45,287 nucleotides of DNA from Pseudothauera rhizosphaerae (GCF_004801305.1 NZ_SSOD01000024.1:1-45287); one strand, 5' to 3'; shown: positions 1 to 7,935, numbered from the stretch's first letter. Notes: generated from the letters alone by a model not told the origin. Numbers and translations are program-made.

Positions 1-670
1 CGGCTTTGGTGCCGTTGGAGAGCACGGTATCGACGCCGAAGAGTTCGGCGCCGGAATCGATGCTGCCGTTGCCGTTGCGGTCGAGCACGAGCAGCGCGTC
101 GTCGGCCTTCACCCAGCCCGTGCCGGTACGGATGCCGTCGCCGTCATGGTCGAAGAGGATCGTGCCGTCGATGCCGCGCGTTTCGATGCCGTCGCCGTCA
201 AGGTCAAGGACCAGCGGGTCGACTCGGACGGGTTGCCAGGCGCGGGCGGAATTCCAGGGATTATTAATCTCCGCTGCATGTGCCTCATTGGAGCCAAAGT
301 ACTTGTCAGTCAAACTGAGAGCAGTTGCCAACGTACCGACTGCTTTAGCAATGTTCGCGATACGGCCAGCAGGTGATAGCTGAAAACCAACGGCTGCTGC
401 CACTGCAGAGACACCACCAATAACACCCAACACATCGCCCAGCGAAACATCCCTACCATTCTGCATGTCGCTGAGAATCTTCTGAGCGCTGACCATCGCC
501 CATTCTGCGTTCAACGCAATTGCGGCTCCTGGAGATGTAACAATTAAATTGCCTAACGTACTCACCGCCGCTGCTGCACCAGAGAGATTCACAAAATATT
601 CTGCGCTACTTGTACTCTGAGCCACATTATCAGCAGTATCGATCAAAGAAAGAGTATCGGACCAACTCAT
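1..670 (-). CDS. Partial RTX-like / polymorphic-toxin calcium-binding protein (N-terminal 223 residues)
   Basis: The reading frame is open from an ATG at 670 to the left edge of the window, so only the N-terminal 223 residues are visible. A GAGGTG Shine-Dalgarno sequence stands before the ATG. Residues 1-140 are Ala/Gly-rich and helical-looking, without a classical signal peptide. From about residue 150 the sequence becomes acidic and repetitive: [14 protein letters not shown], then [11 protein letters not shown], then [17 protein letters not shown]. This series of Asp/Asn-Gly loops is typical of large secreted calcium-binding (RTX or polymorphic-toxin) proteins of Proteobacteria. Such proteins are usually exported by type I secretion and can carry an enzymatic C-terminal domain, but neither the C-terminus nor a secretion system is visible. 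A 75-residue membrane protein gene ends 8 bases upstream, suggesting co-transcription. Family assignment is fairly sure; toxicity is inference. Confidence 0.75.
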   Translation of the reverse strand, partial: MSWSDTLSLIDTADNVAQSTSSAEYFVNLSGAAAAVSTLGNLIVTSPGAAIALNAEWAMVSAQKILSDMQNGRDVSLGDVLGVIGGVSAVAAAVGFQLSPAGRIANIAKAVGTLATALSLTDKYFGSNEAHAAEINNPWNSARAWQPVRVDPLVLDLDGDGIETRGIDGTILFDHDGDGIRTGTGWVKADDALLVLDRNGNGSIDSGAELFGVDTVLSNGTKA

Positions 671-678
671 GACTCACC

Positions 679-906
679 TCACTTGAAAAGAGCGAATGCG
701 TTAACAAAAATCAAAACAGCCCCACCAAGAACTGCCGGGAAAAATGAAAACTTAGCAACTGCATTATTTATCCTAGCAAGCACAGGTGATTCCTTACTAT
801 CCATAGAAGGCTTCTTGAAAATCAAGACAAATGAATTAGAAATGAGATGAATAATTACCGGAGCCGCAGCAATCTTACTAACAAGACTGAGATCATACCC
901 ATCCAT
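679..906 (-). CDS. Small two-helix membrane protein upstream of the RTX-like gene
   Basis: This gene encodes 75 residues with two hydrophobic segments (about residues 9-30 and 50-73) separated by a short charged loop. The ATG at 906 is preceded by a good AGGAG ribosome binding site (912-916). The gene ends 8 bases before the start of the RTX-like protein on the same strand, so the two are probably one transcript. I do not recognise a family. A role as an immunity protein, holin-like export helper or membrane anchor for the large protein is possible from position alone; nothing in the sequence proves it. Confidence 0.6.
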   Translation of the reverse strand: MDGYDLSLVSKIAAAPVIIHLISNSFVLIFKKPSMDSKESPVLARINNAVAKFSFFPAVLGGAVLIFVNAFALFK

Positions 907-940
907 AAAAGCTCCTATTTTTCAGCGTCAATAAAAATAA

Positions 941-988
941 CGAGTCGGTGTCATTTGAACTCTTAGAAACCCAAATGGCACAAGCCCG
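941..988. repeat. 48-bp palindromic repeat, copy 1 (degenerate)
   Basis: This is the most diverged of three 48-bp copies of the same inverted repeat (others at 1138-1185 and 2340-2387). The left arm and the loop are well kept and the right arm has several mismatches. It lies in the leader between the 75-residue membrane gene and the AT-rich gene cluster. The rest of 907-1208 holds copy 2 and no convincing gene. Confidence 0.7.
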
Positions 989-1137
989 AGTGGTTTTCCC
1001 TATAGCCTCAAAATTCAACCATGCAATTTAGCTTACACCAGAAAGCCTTTCATCATGCCTGGATGACATATCCGTGATGAACCTCACGTCACCCAGGCTG
1101 CACAGGCGGCGGCGCATGCCTACCCGCAAAACAAAAA

Positions 1138-1185
1138 CGGGTCAGTGTCATTTGAACTCTTAGAACCTCAAATGACACTGACCCG
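1138..1185 (-). terminator. 48-bp palindromic repeat, copy 2: perfect 18-bp stem, terminator-like on the minus strand
   Basis: The two 18-base arms (1138-1155 and 1168-1185) are exact reverse complements, with a 12-base loop. On the minus strand the hairpin is followed directly by a T-rich run (TTTTTGTTTT), so it would work as a rho-independent terminator. It sits 23 bases after the stop of the 47-residue ORF, that is, at the end of the three-gene minus-strand cluster. The same palindrome occurs at 941 and 2340, so it is a repeated element that may have been recruited as a terminator. Confidence 0.7.
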
Positions 1186-1208
1186 AGCGGCTTGACAGCG
1201 AAATTCCG

Positions 1209-1352
1209 TTACTCATGACGAAACCATGAAAAACATAGAACAGGACCGACAGTCATCACAGCAACAACATGGACTGCAATGCCGCAGAACAAAACCAAAA
1301 TTGAACCCAAAAATAACAAGCCGAATCTTTCAGCCAACATTAATTTGAACAC
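1209..1352 (-). CDS. 47-residue membrane protein, GTG start
   Basis: This short ORF begins with GTG at 1352 and ends with TAA at 1209. A strong GGGGAGGG ribosome binding site lies just upstream, between it and the stop of the preceding 188-codon gene (1371). The product begins MFKLMLAERFG and is mostly one long or two short hydrophobic stretches (residues 11-42), ending in the charged tail WFRHE. An internal ATG at codon 5 is an alternative start. It is the last gene before the perfect palindrome at 1138-1185. The codons are AT-rich like those of its two upstream neighbours. No family is recognised. Confidence 0.5.
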   Translation of the reverse strand: MFKLMLAERFGLLFLGSILVLFCGIAVHVVAVMTVGPVLCFSWFRHE

Positions 1353-1370
1353 ATACCCTCCCCATGTAAA

Positions 1371-1895
1371 TCACCGATCAACAAAAAAATTGATAATCAA
1401 TGCTGAAATTGTCAAAACAAAAATCCATGTAAGAAATGCAGACAGCAAGGCAAAAGAGAAGATCGAAAATAAAATATACTTCGCTGGCCCTCCCTCCCAA
1501 ACAGGAAGAAAAACTATCCCGACAGCAATTACTACCATAAAGAACAAGCCAGCTTTAGTTGGGCCACTTCCACCATCCCTGGGAAAAATTAAATTCCAAC
1601 AAGAATCACGCCTGCAAACAAGAAACCATAAGAACAGCAACGGCGAAAATAGCCACATAATGGAATAATGATAAATAGCATCTATCCCAATAAAGCTATT
1701 TGAGGGATTCGCATACCTTACAACCGGTACAATAAAACCCACATAGCGATATATAGAATCAAAAATACTCAAAAACCCGAGATCAAACCTTATCAACAAA
1801 GCGATGACTTCAGAAAATAAAATCCACACCAATAAAGAAGGCTCCAAAAACGCCATATTCAAAATTTCTTTTTTCACAGACCTATTAATCTCCAT
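1371..1895 (-). CDS. Hypothetical multi-pass membrane protein (AT-rich island)
   Basis: This protein of 174 residues has about four hydrophobic segments: near the N-terminus after the MEINRSVKKEI start, a central one around SIMWLFSPLLFLWFL, and two in the C-terminal half. I chose the ATG at 1895 because AAGGA lies 8 bases upstream. The frame is open back to an ATG at 1937, which would add 14 residues but lacks a good ribosome binding site. The DNA is far richer in A+T than the genes beyond 2480, suggesting horizontal acquisition. It follows the 112-codon gene with almost no gap and precedes the 47-codon ORF, so the three look like one operon. No family is recognised. Confidence 0.6.
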   Translation of the reverse strand: MEINRSVKKEILNMAFLEPSLLVWILFSEVIALLIRFDLGFLSIFDSIYRYVGFIVPVVRYANPSNSFIGIDAIYHYSIMWLFSPLLFLWFLVCRRDSCWNLIFPRDGGSGPTKAGLFFMVVIAVGIVFLPVWEGGPAKYILFSIFSFALLSAFLTWIFVLTISALIINFFVDR

Positions 1896-1939
1896 ATTCA
1901 TCATCCTTATTATCATTAATACGTCAATAACCTCCATTT

Positions 1940-2263
1940 CTAACTATCTTGATCAAAGGTTTTCTTGGCATTTATTTTGTTTTTCCATCTTACGCGCGCC
2001 TCTTTTGTAAGCAACGGATAGAAAAATACAAAAAAATCCTCCAAATTCCGAGCAGAGCTACTGCATAGTCCCTCCAAGAGAAATGAGCTTGATATCGCCT
2101 TTAACCACAATGATAGGGATACAACGCCAAATGAAATTCCAAATAAATGATTAGCTATGCTCTTGCTTTCATTGTCGAGATAGCTGCCATGAGCAAGCAG
2201 ATAACTAGATATCCCAACGATTGCAAAAATATGAATCAATCTTGATAGGACTTTCTCTTTCAT
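1940..2263 (-). CDS. Hypothetical small membrane protein (AT-rich island)
   Basis: The product has about 107 residues from the ATG at 2263 (MKEKVLSRL...). The frame is open to a TTG at 2278, which would give 112. Two hydrophobic helices (about residues 8-25 and 38-60 of the shorter form) are followed by a basic, Lys-rich C-terminus ending KKTFDQDS. The stop lies 2 bases from the longest possible start of the next gene, consistent with co-transcription. Base composition is AT-rich like the two genes downstream. No known family is recognised; a membrane immunity or accessory role for the nearby RTX-like protein is speculation from position. Confidence 0.55.
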   Translation of the reverse strand: MKEKVLSRLIHIFAIVGISSYLLAHGSYLDNESKSIANHLFGISFGVVSLSLWLKAISSSFLLEGLCSSSARNLEDFFVFFYPLLTKEARVRWKNKINAKKTFDQDS

Positions 2264-2339
2264 TGCTCTAATTTCCAATGAGTCTTAACTTGCATTTTTG
2301 ATCGTTCTTCACTCACCGGCACACCCCATATAGCAATTA

Positions 2340-2387
2340 CGAGTCAGCGTCATTTGAACTCTCGAAATCTCAACTGACATTGACCCG
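2340..2387. repeat. 48-bp palindromic repeat, copy 3
   Basis: This is the third copy of the inverted repeat, with the same 48-base length and a few arm mismatches. It lies between the end of the glycosyltransferase gene (2481) and the start of the AT-rich cluster (2263), that is, at the compositional border of the island. Its counterpart at 1138-1185 closes the other side of the cluster. Confidence 0.7.
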
Positions 2388-2480
2388 AGAAATTCCACAC
2401 GACAAAACTCCGCACCGGCCAGCCCAGCAGGACCGAAGCACTGCGGTGGGCGGAACTGCCTTCCCGCAGCCCGGCCGCGG

Positions 2481-3707
2481 TCAATCAGCAAGACACACCT
2501 CCTGCGCCTGCATACCCACCAACTCGGCGTATCCAGCCAACCCCCTATCCACCGCATATCTCCGACTGACGGTTTCGCGCGCAACGCGACGGACTGCCGC
2601 GTAGCGCTCACCACCTTCCAGCGCTTCGCATATCCGCTCCGCCAGCCCCTCCGTATCGAAGAAATCCACCAGCACGCCGTTTTCGCCATCCCGTATCACT
2701 TCCTCCACCGGCGCGGTGCGCGAGCCGATGATGAGGCAGCCGCTGGCCATGGCTTCCAGCAGCGACCAGGAGAGCACGAAGGGGTAGGTGAGATAGACGT
2801 GGGCGGCGGAGACTTGCAGCACCTTGCGGTATTCGGCGTGGGGCAGCCGGCCGGTGAAGTGGGTGCGTGCCGGGTCCAGGGTGACTTCGCGCAGCATTTT
2901 CTCGCGCCAGTTGGGGGCGTCGGGGGGGCGCTCGCCGTAGCTGACGTCGTCTCCGCCGACGATGACGGCGTGGCAGGTGCGGTGGCGGCGCTGCACGGTC
3001 TGCAGGGCGCGCATGAAGCGGTGGAAGCCGCGGTAGGGTTCCAGGTTGCGGGCGACGTAGGTGATGACCGGGTCGCCCGCCTTGAGCACGGTGCCGGAGG
3101 GGGTGGTGAGGGTGGCGGCGGGGTCCGGGCGCAGCAGGGGGGTTTCGATGCCTTCGTGGATGACCTGGATGGCCGGCTGGAAGGCGGCGGGGTGGCGGCT
3201 GCGCTGCCAAGCGGTGGGGCTCACCCCCGCGTCGCAGTGGGTGAGGTTGAGGGCATGCAGGGCGTTCCAGGTGCGCATGCGGGCGAAGTCGTCCGCGGTG
3301 GCGGGGAATTCGGGGTCGAAGCCGGCATCGGTGCCGGTGGCGCCGTAGTACCACTCGCAGAGGTGGATGAGGCGGGCATGGGGGAAGACGTCGCGCAGGT
3401 AGAGGGTTTCACCCCAGCCGGGGTGGGCGATGACCACGTCCGGGATGAAGCCGCGCTGGCGCAGGCGCTGTAGCGCCCGGGCGACGGCCTGGCCGTGGAG
3501 GACGGCGCTTTCCATCTGGCGCAGGTAGGGGTGCTGCGCCTGCCCCGGCGGGCGGTGGAGGCGGTAGGTGTACCAGCGCACGCCGGGCATGCCCGGGGCG
3601 GTGTCGCGCCCCAGGCCGACGACTTCGCAGTCCGGGCGCCGGGACCATGCGTGCGCGAGATGGCGGAACTGGCCGGGGAAGTTCTGGTGGAGGAGGAGGA
3701 TGCGCAC
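2481..3707 (-). CDS. Glycosyltransferase family 4 protein
   Basis: This is a GT-B fold glycosyltransferase of about 408 residues. The N-terminal domain starts with the Rossmann-like strand and loop RILLLHQNFPGQFRHLA. The C-terminal nucleotide-sugar domain contains GDPVITYVARNLEPYRG, a FTGRLPHAEY strand and the sugar-nucleotide motif (about residues 325-350) LSWSLLEAMASGCLIIGS followed by APVEEVI, the E-x7-E pattern of GT4 retaining enzymes. I prefer the GTG at 3707, which gives the usual MRILLLHQNFPG start. The frame is open to a TTG at 3728, and neither has a clear ribosome binding site. It stands alone, so the acceptor (surface polysaccharide or glycolipid) cannot be told. Confidence 0.85.
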   Translation of the reverse strand: MRILLLHQNFPGQFRHLAHAWSRRPDCEVVGLGRDTAPGMPGVRWYTYRLHRPPGQAQHPYLRQMESAVLHGQAVARALQRLRQRGFIPDVVIAHPGWGETLYLRDVFPHARLIHLCEWYYGATGTDAGFDPEFPATADDFARMRTWNALHALNLTHCDAGVSPTAWQRSRHPAAFQPAIQVIHEGIETPLLRPDPAATLTTPSGTVLKAGDPVITYVARNLEPYRGFHRFMRALQTVQRRHRTCHAVIVGGDDVSYGERPPDAPNWREKMLREVTLDPARTHFTGRLPHAEYRKVLQVSAAHVYLTYPFVLSWSLLEAMASGCLIIGSRTAPVEEVIRDGENGVLVDFFDTEGLAERICEALEGGERYAAVRRVARETVSRRYAVDRGLAGYAELVGMQAQEVCLAD

Positions 3708-3861
3708 GGGCGGCCGGTTGCTTCGCAACGACTTTGGGATAACCGTGCGACATTAACATGCCTGCCAAATAAATCCACCGCGCATTACGTCACGATCAGG
3801 GCAATCGCATAAATGCCTGAGCGCTGAATTTTCCCGTCTGCAAACACCTGCCCATGGCATG

Positions 3862-3933
3862 GTAGGAGCGGGCTTGCCCGCGATGCGGCCTGTGGGAAAA
3901 CGAACGCCGCATCGCGGGCAAGCCCGCTCCCAC
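3862..3933. repeat. REP pair (Pseudomonas-type), copy 1
   Basis: This is an inverted pair of the unit GTAGGAGCGGGCTTGCCCGC, with arms at 3862-3884 and 3911-3933 and a spacer of about 25 bases. The unit closely resembles the REP sequences common in Pseudomonas and related genomes. It lies in the 292-base gap between the glycosyltransferase start and the ccoG stop, which holds nothing else recognisable. Confidence 0.85.
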
Positions 3934-3999
3934 GGCGGCAAGGGATTTCATGCGATTGCCCTGACGTCACGATGAAGCCCGCAGAGCCGCCAGCCCGGC

Positions 4000-5397
4000 T
4001 CAGGGCAGGATGAAGGTGCTCGGCTCCACCGCCCGCGTATCCGCGTCGCCCTCGGCGCGTACAGCGAAGCGGATCGGCTGCACGCCGGACAGGCCGCTGC
4101 CCGCCGGCATGGACACCGCGACCCGCACCGGGGTCACGCTGCCCGCCGCGGCGTCGAAGATGTGCGTGCCGGCGATGTGGGCGCCCGGCAGGCCCTCCAC
4201 CTCCACCGCGAAACGCCGCGGCGCTTCGGCCAGGTTGATCAGCTTCAGCGTGTAGTCGTTCTCGATCCGCCCGTCCCGGGTTTCGCGCAGCAGCGCGCCC
4301 CGGTCGCGCAGCACGTCCACGCGCAGCAGCGGGCGCTCGGCGAGCAGCCACAGGCCGGCGGCCGTAAAGGCGGCGGCGAGGGCGGCATACACCCACACCC
4401 GCGGGCGCATCCCGGCCGGTGCGGGCTCGCCGGCCAGTTCCGCCTCCGTGGCGAAGCGCACCAGGCCGCGGGGCGCGCCGATCTTCGCCATCACCGTGTC
4501 GCAGGCATCCGCGCACAGCCCGCAGTTGATGCACGGGTACTGCAGGCCGTCGCGGATGTCGATGCCGGTGGGGCACACCTGCACGCAGATGCCGCAATCC
4601 ACGCAGGCGCCGTCGCGCCGCCCGGCCCGGCGCGGTTCGCCGCGCGCGGCGTCGTAGCCCACGTTGCGGGTATGCCGATCCACCATCACGCCCTGGAAGC
4701 GCGAATACGGGCACATGTGCTGGCACACCGCCTCCCGCGCCAGGCCGGCCTGCACGTAGGTGAAGGCTGCGTAGAACAGCAGCCAGAAGCTCTCCCACGG
4801 CCCGGTCTGCCAGGCGGCCAGGCGCGGCAGCAGTTCGCGGATGGGGGTGAAGTAGCCGACGAAGCTGATCGCCGTCCACGCCGCGATCAGCGCCCACAGA
4901 CCGTGCTTGGCCAGGCGCAGCGCCGCCTTGCGCGCCGTGAGTGGCGCGGCGTCGAGCCGGGCGCGGGCGAGGTGGTCGCCTTCCACGCGTGCTTCCACCC
5001 AGGCGAAGATCGCGGTGTACACCGTCTGCGGACAGGCGAAGCCGCAGAACACGCGGCCGGCCAGGGCGGTGGCCAGGAACAGCGCGGCGGCTGCCACGAC
5101 CAGGGCGATCGCCAGCAGCAGCGCATCCTGCGGCCACAGGGTGAGGCCGAAGAAGTGGAACTTGCGCTGGGCGATGTCGAACAGCACCGCCTGCCGCGCC
5201 TCCCCGCCGCGCTCCCAGGTGAGCCAGCAGCCACCGTAGAACACGATCTGGGTGAACCACACCATGGCCCAGCGCAGGGTGTTCCAGCGCCCGGACGCGG
5301 CCCGCGCGTGGATCTTGCCTTTCCGCCGGTACAGTTCGATCCGGGCCTCATGAACCTTGCTCGCCGCGCTTCCCACGCTCCGCTCCTCCGCCGGCAT
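4000..5397 (-). CDS. ccoG: Cytochrome c oxidase accessory protein CcoG (FixG/RdxA family)
   Basis: This is a membrane-bound double [4Fe-4S] protein of about 465 residues. Homologues act in copper delivery to cbb3-type cytochrome oxidase, reducing Cu(II) to Cu(I). Visible features are a TM helix around WFTQIVFYGGCWL, a second helix before the CGFACPQT motif, the HMCPYSRFQGVM motif, and a ferredoxin-type pair CVDCGICVQVCP and CINCGLCADACD. A further TM helix precedes a C-terminal periplasmic Ig-like domain ending at the stop. The start is uncertain: ATG at 5397, ATG at 5415 and GTG at 5445 are all in frame, without clear ribosome binding sites. The gene usually sits beside ccoNOPQ or ccoHIS, but none of those is in this window. 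Confidence 0.93.
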   Translation of the reverse strand: MPAEERSVGSAASKVHEARIELYRRKGKIHARAASGRWNTLRWAMVWFTQIVFYGGCWLTWERGGEARQAVLFDIAQRKFHFFGLTLWPQDALLLAIALVVAAAALFLATALAGRVFCGFACPQTVYTAIFAWVEARVEGDHLARARLDAAPLTARKAALRLAKHGLWALIAAWTAISFVGYFTPIRELLPRLAAWQTGPWESFWLLFYAAFTYVQAGLAREAVCQHMCPYSRFQGVMVDRHTRNVGYDAARGEPRRAGRRDGACVDCGICVQVCPTGIDIRDGLQYPCINCGLCADACDTVMAKIGAPRGLVRFATEAELAGEPAPAGMRPRVWVYAALAAAFTAAGLWLLAERPLLRVDVLRDRGALLRETRDGRIENDYTLKLINLAEAPRRFAVEVEGLPGAHIAGTHIFDAAAGSVTPVRVAVSMPAGSGLSGVQPIRFAVRAEGDADTRAVEPSTFILP

Positions 5398-5505
5398 CGC
5401 AAACGGGCCGGCCATCTGTGACTTGGACGCGGCGCAGTACACCACCCGGGCGCAGATGGGAGCAGATTCAGCCGGTGCGATTTTCCATAGGAACAGATGC
5501 GGCGC

Positions 5506-6936
5506 TCACGCCCCACCGCCAGCGGCGAGTTGTTCGCGCAGCAGCGCCGCCAGCGCGGCGATTGCCCGGTCCGGCCCGTCGGGTTGCGGATGGCCGAAGT
5601 TGAGCCGGATGCAGCGGCCGAACTCCCGCTGCGCGGAGAAGATCGGCCCCGGCGCGAGGCTGATGCCGCGCGCCAGCGCCGCCTGGTGCAGGGCCAGCGC
5701 GTCGGCGCCGGGCGGCAGTTCCAGCCACAGGAAATAGCCGCCCGCCGGGCGCGCGAGCCGGGTGCCGGGCGGGAAATGGCGCTCCACCGCATCCACCAGC
5801 GCCACCTCGCCCCGGGCAAGTTCGTGGCGCAGCCGGCGCAGGTGGCGGTCGTAGCCGCCGTGCCGCAGGTAGGCGGCCAGCGCGTCCTGCACCACCACCG
5901 TGGTCGCCAGGCTGGTGGTGAGCTTCTGGCGCACGATCTGCGGCGCGAAACGCCCGCCGGCCACCCAGCCGACGCGGAAGCCCGGCGCCAGGCACTTGGA
6001 GAAGGAGGACACGTGCATCACCAGCCCATCCGCATCCAGCGCGCGGGTGCAGGGCGGCGGCTCGGCGCCGAAGAACAGTTCGGCATACACGTCGTCCTCG
6101 ATCAGCGGCACCCGGTGGCGGCGCAGCAGCGCCACCAGCGCCTCGCGCCGCGCGGCCGGCACCAGCGCGCCAGTGGGGTTGGCGAAGTTGAGCATGAACA
6201 GGCAGGCCTTCACCGGATGCACGCGCAGCGCCTCTTCCAGCGCCTCCACGCTCACCCCTTCGCGCGGATGGGAGGGAATCTCGATGACCTGGAGGCCGAG
6301 CCGCTCGCTCGCCTGCAGGCCGGCGTAGAAGGTGGGCGACTCCACCGCGATCACGTCCCCCGGCCGGGTCACCGCCTGCAGGCAGAGGTTGAGCGCTTCC
6401 ATGGCGCCGGAGGTGACGACGATCTCCTCCGGAGCCACCGCCGCACCGCGCGCGTGGTAGCGCAGGGCGATCTGCCGGCGCAGTTCGGCCCGGCCCGGCG
6501 GCAGGTCGGCCACCGTGTCGCGCGGGTCCAGCCGGCGCGCGGCCGCGGCGAGGAAACGCCCGAGCTGCGGGAAGGGGAACAGTTCCGGCGCCGGAAAGCT
6601 GGAGCCCAGCGGCACCACGCTGCGGTCCTTGACGCTTTCCAGTATCTGGAAGATGAAGTCGCTCACCTGCAGCGGCGCGCTGCCCGCCGCCGGGCGCGGC
6701 ATGCGCGGTTCCGGCAGACGCTGCCCCAGCCGGGCGCGCACGAAGTAGCCGGACTTGGGGCGCGCCTCGATCAGCCCGCGGCTTTCCAGCAGGTAGTAGG
6801 CCTGCATCACGGTGACCGCGCTCACCCCGTGGCTGCGGCAGGCGCGGCGCACCGAGGGCAGCCGGTCGCCGGGGCGCAGCACGCCGGCGGCGATCAACTG
6901 GCCGGTCTGCTCGGCGATCTGCTGGTAGAGCGTCAT
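5506..6936 (-). CDS. MocR-type regulator: GntR HTH fused to a PLP aminotransferase-like domain
   Basis: The product has 476 residues from the ATG at 6936 (MTLYQQIAEQ). The first 75 residues form a GntR winged helix (RPGDRLPSVR, GVSAVTVMQAYYLLESRGLIEAR). The rest is a fold-type I aminotransferase-like domain with NFANPTGALVP, a DDVYAEL segment and the PLP-lysine motif VSSFSKCLAPGFRVGW. Members of this family are transcription regulators that bind PLP or amino-acid adducts rather than active aminotransferases; PdxR and GabR are the studied examples. A TTG at 6954 would add 6 residues. The target is unknown. It is divergent from the NorE-like gene and lies upstream of ccoG on the same strand. 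Confidence 0.88.
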   Translation of the reverse strand: MTLYQQIAEQTGQLIAAGVLRPGDRLPSVRRACRSHGVSAVTVMQAYYLLESRGLIEARPKSGYFVRARLGQRLPEPRMPRPAAGSAPLQVSDFIFQILESVKDRSVVPLGSSFPAPELFPFPQLGRFLAAAARRLDPRDTVADLPPGRAELRRQIALRYHARGAAVAPEEIVVTSGAMEALNLCLQAVTRPGDVIAVESPTFYAGLQASERLGLQVIEIPSHPREGVSVEALEEALRVHPVKACLFMLNFANPTGALVPAARREALVALLRRHRVPLIEDDVYAELFFGAEPPPCTRALDADGLVMHVSSFSKCLAPGFRVGWVAGGRFAPQIVRQKLTTSLATTVVVQDALAAYLRHGGYDRHLRRLRHELARGEVALVDAVERHFPPGTRLARPAGGYFLWLELPPGADALALHQAALARGISLAPGPIFSAQREFGRCIRLNFGHPQPDGPDRAIAALAALLREQLAAGGGA

Positions 6937-6991
6937 CGGGGAACGGCGGCGCAAGGACGGGCGGCCAGTCTAGCAAAGGCCGCCGGGCCCC

Positions 6992-7179
6992 AATACGGTT
7001 CAGTCAAGCCTGGCAAAGCCCCTCTCCCCTCGCGGGAGAGGGGTTGGGGAGAGGGGGGCTGCGTCAGCCAGGCCGCCACGAACGGCCTTACGCCCCTGCG
7101 GGGCGCCCTCTCCCCGGCCCTCTCCCACAAGGGGAGAGGGGGCGGGAGTTCGATGCGATTTGCTTGATTGAACCGTATT
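6992..7179. mobile_element. MITE-like palindromic element, copy 1 (188 bp)
   Basis: The ends are inverted repeats: AATACGGTTCAGTCAA at 6992 and TTGATTGAACCGTATT at 7164-7179. Inside are two GC-rich hairpins of the CCCCTCTCCC...GGGAGAGGGG kind. A second copy lies at 10620-10819. It carries no gene and no transposase, so it would need one in trans. It occupies half of the 390-base gap between the divergent MocR and NorE-like genes; the remainder holds only the possible FNR-type site noted separately. Confidence 0.7.
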
Positions 7180-7195
7180 GCCGCCCCGCCCGTTC

Positions 7196-7209
7196 TTGAG
7201 CCGCAGCAA
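7196..7209 (+). promoter_or_regulatory. Possible FNR/DNR-type site upstream of the NorE-like gene
   Basis: TTGAGCCGCAGCAA keeps the spacing of the FNR/DNR core TTGA-N6-TCAA with a single mismatch in the right half-site. It is 117 bases upstream of the norE-like ATG. An oxygen- or NO-responsive regulator would fit a denitrification accessory gene. A match of this quality can arise by chance in this much sequence. Confidence 0.25.
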
Positions 7210-7326
7210 GGCGCGGGCGCCGCCCGCCCGGCAGACTGTGCGGATCGGAAATCGCCCGTTCTGCGCCTGTGCTGCCCCCATGGATTGCGGCAGCATGGCC
7301 GCCTCGCCATTCGTCATGGGGTCCCC

Positions 7327-7932
7327 ATGAGCACCCTCGCCCTGCCCGCCGCCGAACCGCAGTCCCCACCCGCCGCGCGCGGGCGGATTCCCGGCAATCA
7401 CGGCATCTGGGCCGGCATCACCTGCGAATTCGTCGAGTTCCTGGTGCTGTTCATCGTCTATTTCGTCGCCCGGGCGCATTTCCCCGCCGACTTCGAAGCG
7501 GGCGCGGGCCGGCTCAACACGCTGGCCGGCACGGCGATCACCCTGGTCATGGTCACCAGCAGCCTCTTCATCGCCTGCTCGGTCGCCACGCTGCGCGCCG
7601 GCCGGCGGCGCCAATCGATCGCCTGGCTGGCCGCGGGGATCGTCACCGCACTCGGCTACCCGCTGGCGAAGTACCTGGAGTTCCGCTGGAACATGGCGCA
7701 CGGCATCACCGGCGGGGCGGGCATCTTCTTCACGGTGTATTACTACCTCACCCTGACCCACCTGGTGCATGCCTTCTGGGGCATCCTGGGCATGCTGTGG
7801 GTACTGGCGCGGCATGCGACGGGCGCCTACACCGCGGACGGCCACGGCGGCCTGGAGGCGCTGGCAAGCTACTGGCACGCCACCGACATCATCTGGCTGG
7901 TGATCTTCTCGTTCTTCTACGTGCTGGCGTAA
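7327..7932 (+). CDS. norE: Cytochrome c oxidase subunit III family protein, NorE-like
   Basis: This is an integral membrane protein of 201 residues with five hydrophobic helices. It belongs to the heme-copper oxidase subunit III family in its short form, as found in NorE (ITCEFVEFLVLFIVYFV, FTVYYYLTLTHLVHAFWG, YWHATDIIWLVIFSFFYVLA). NorE helps full activity of cytochrome c-dependent nitric oxide reductase in denitrifiers, although it is not catalytic. I chose the ATG at 7327 because it starts the family-like N-terminus; the frame is open further upstream into the MITE-like element. A NorF-like gene follows 3 bases after the stop. No norCB is in the window, so the pair is an orphan here. Confidence 0.8.
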   Translation: MSTLALPAAEPQSPPAARGRIPGNHGIWAGITCEFVEFLVLFIVYFVARAHFPADFEAGAGRLNTLAGTAITLVMVTSSLFIACSVATLRAGRRRQSIAWLAAGIVTALGYPLAKYLEFRWNMAHGITGGAGIFFTVYYYLTLTHLVHAFWGILGMLWVLARHATGAYTADGHGGLEALASYWHATDIIWLVIFSFFYVLA

Positions 7933-7935
7933 ACC

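Noticed and set aside
1028-1117. 29-codon minus-strand ORF between palindrome copies 1 and 2
   Set aside because: Too short, no ribosome binding site and no recognisable sequence; probably chance.
1279-1668. 129-residue plus-strand ORF in the AT-rich region
   Set aside because: It is antisense to the 174-residue membrane protein, which has a ribosome binding site and a membrane-protein composition; the plus-strand product is Lys/Asn/Pro-rich and without domain-like pattern.
3862-3933. REP pair as a CRISPR fragment
   Set aside because: Arms are inverted, not direct, and there is only one pair; no cas genes.
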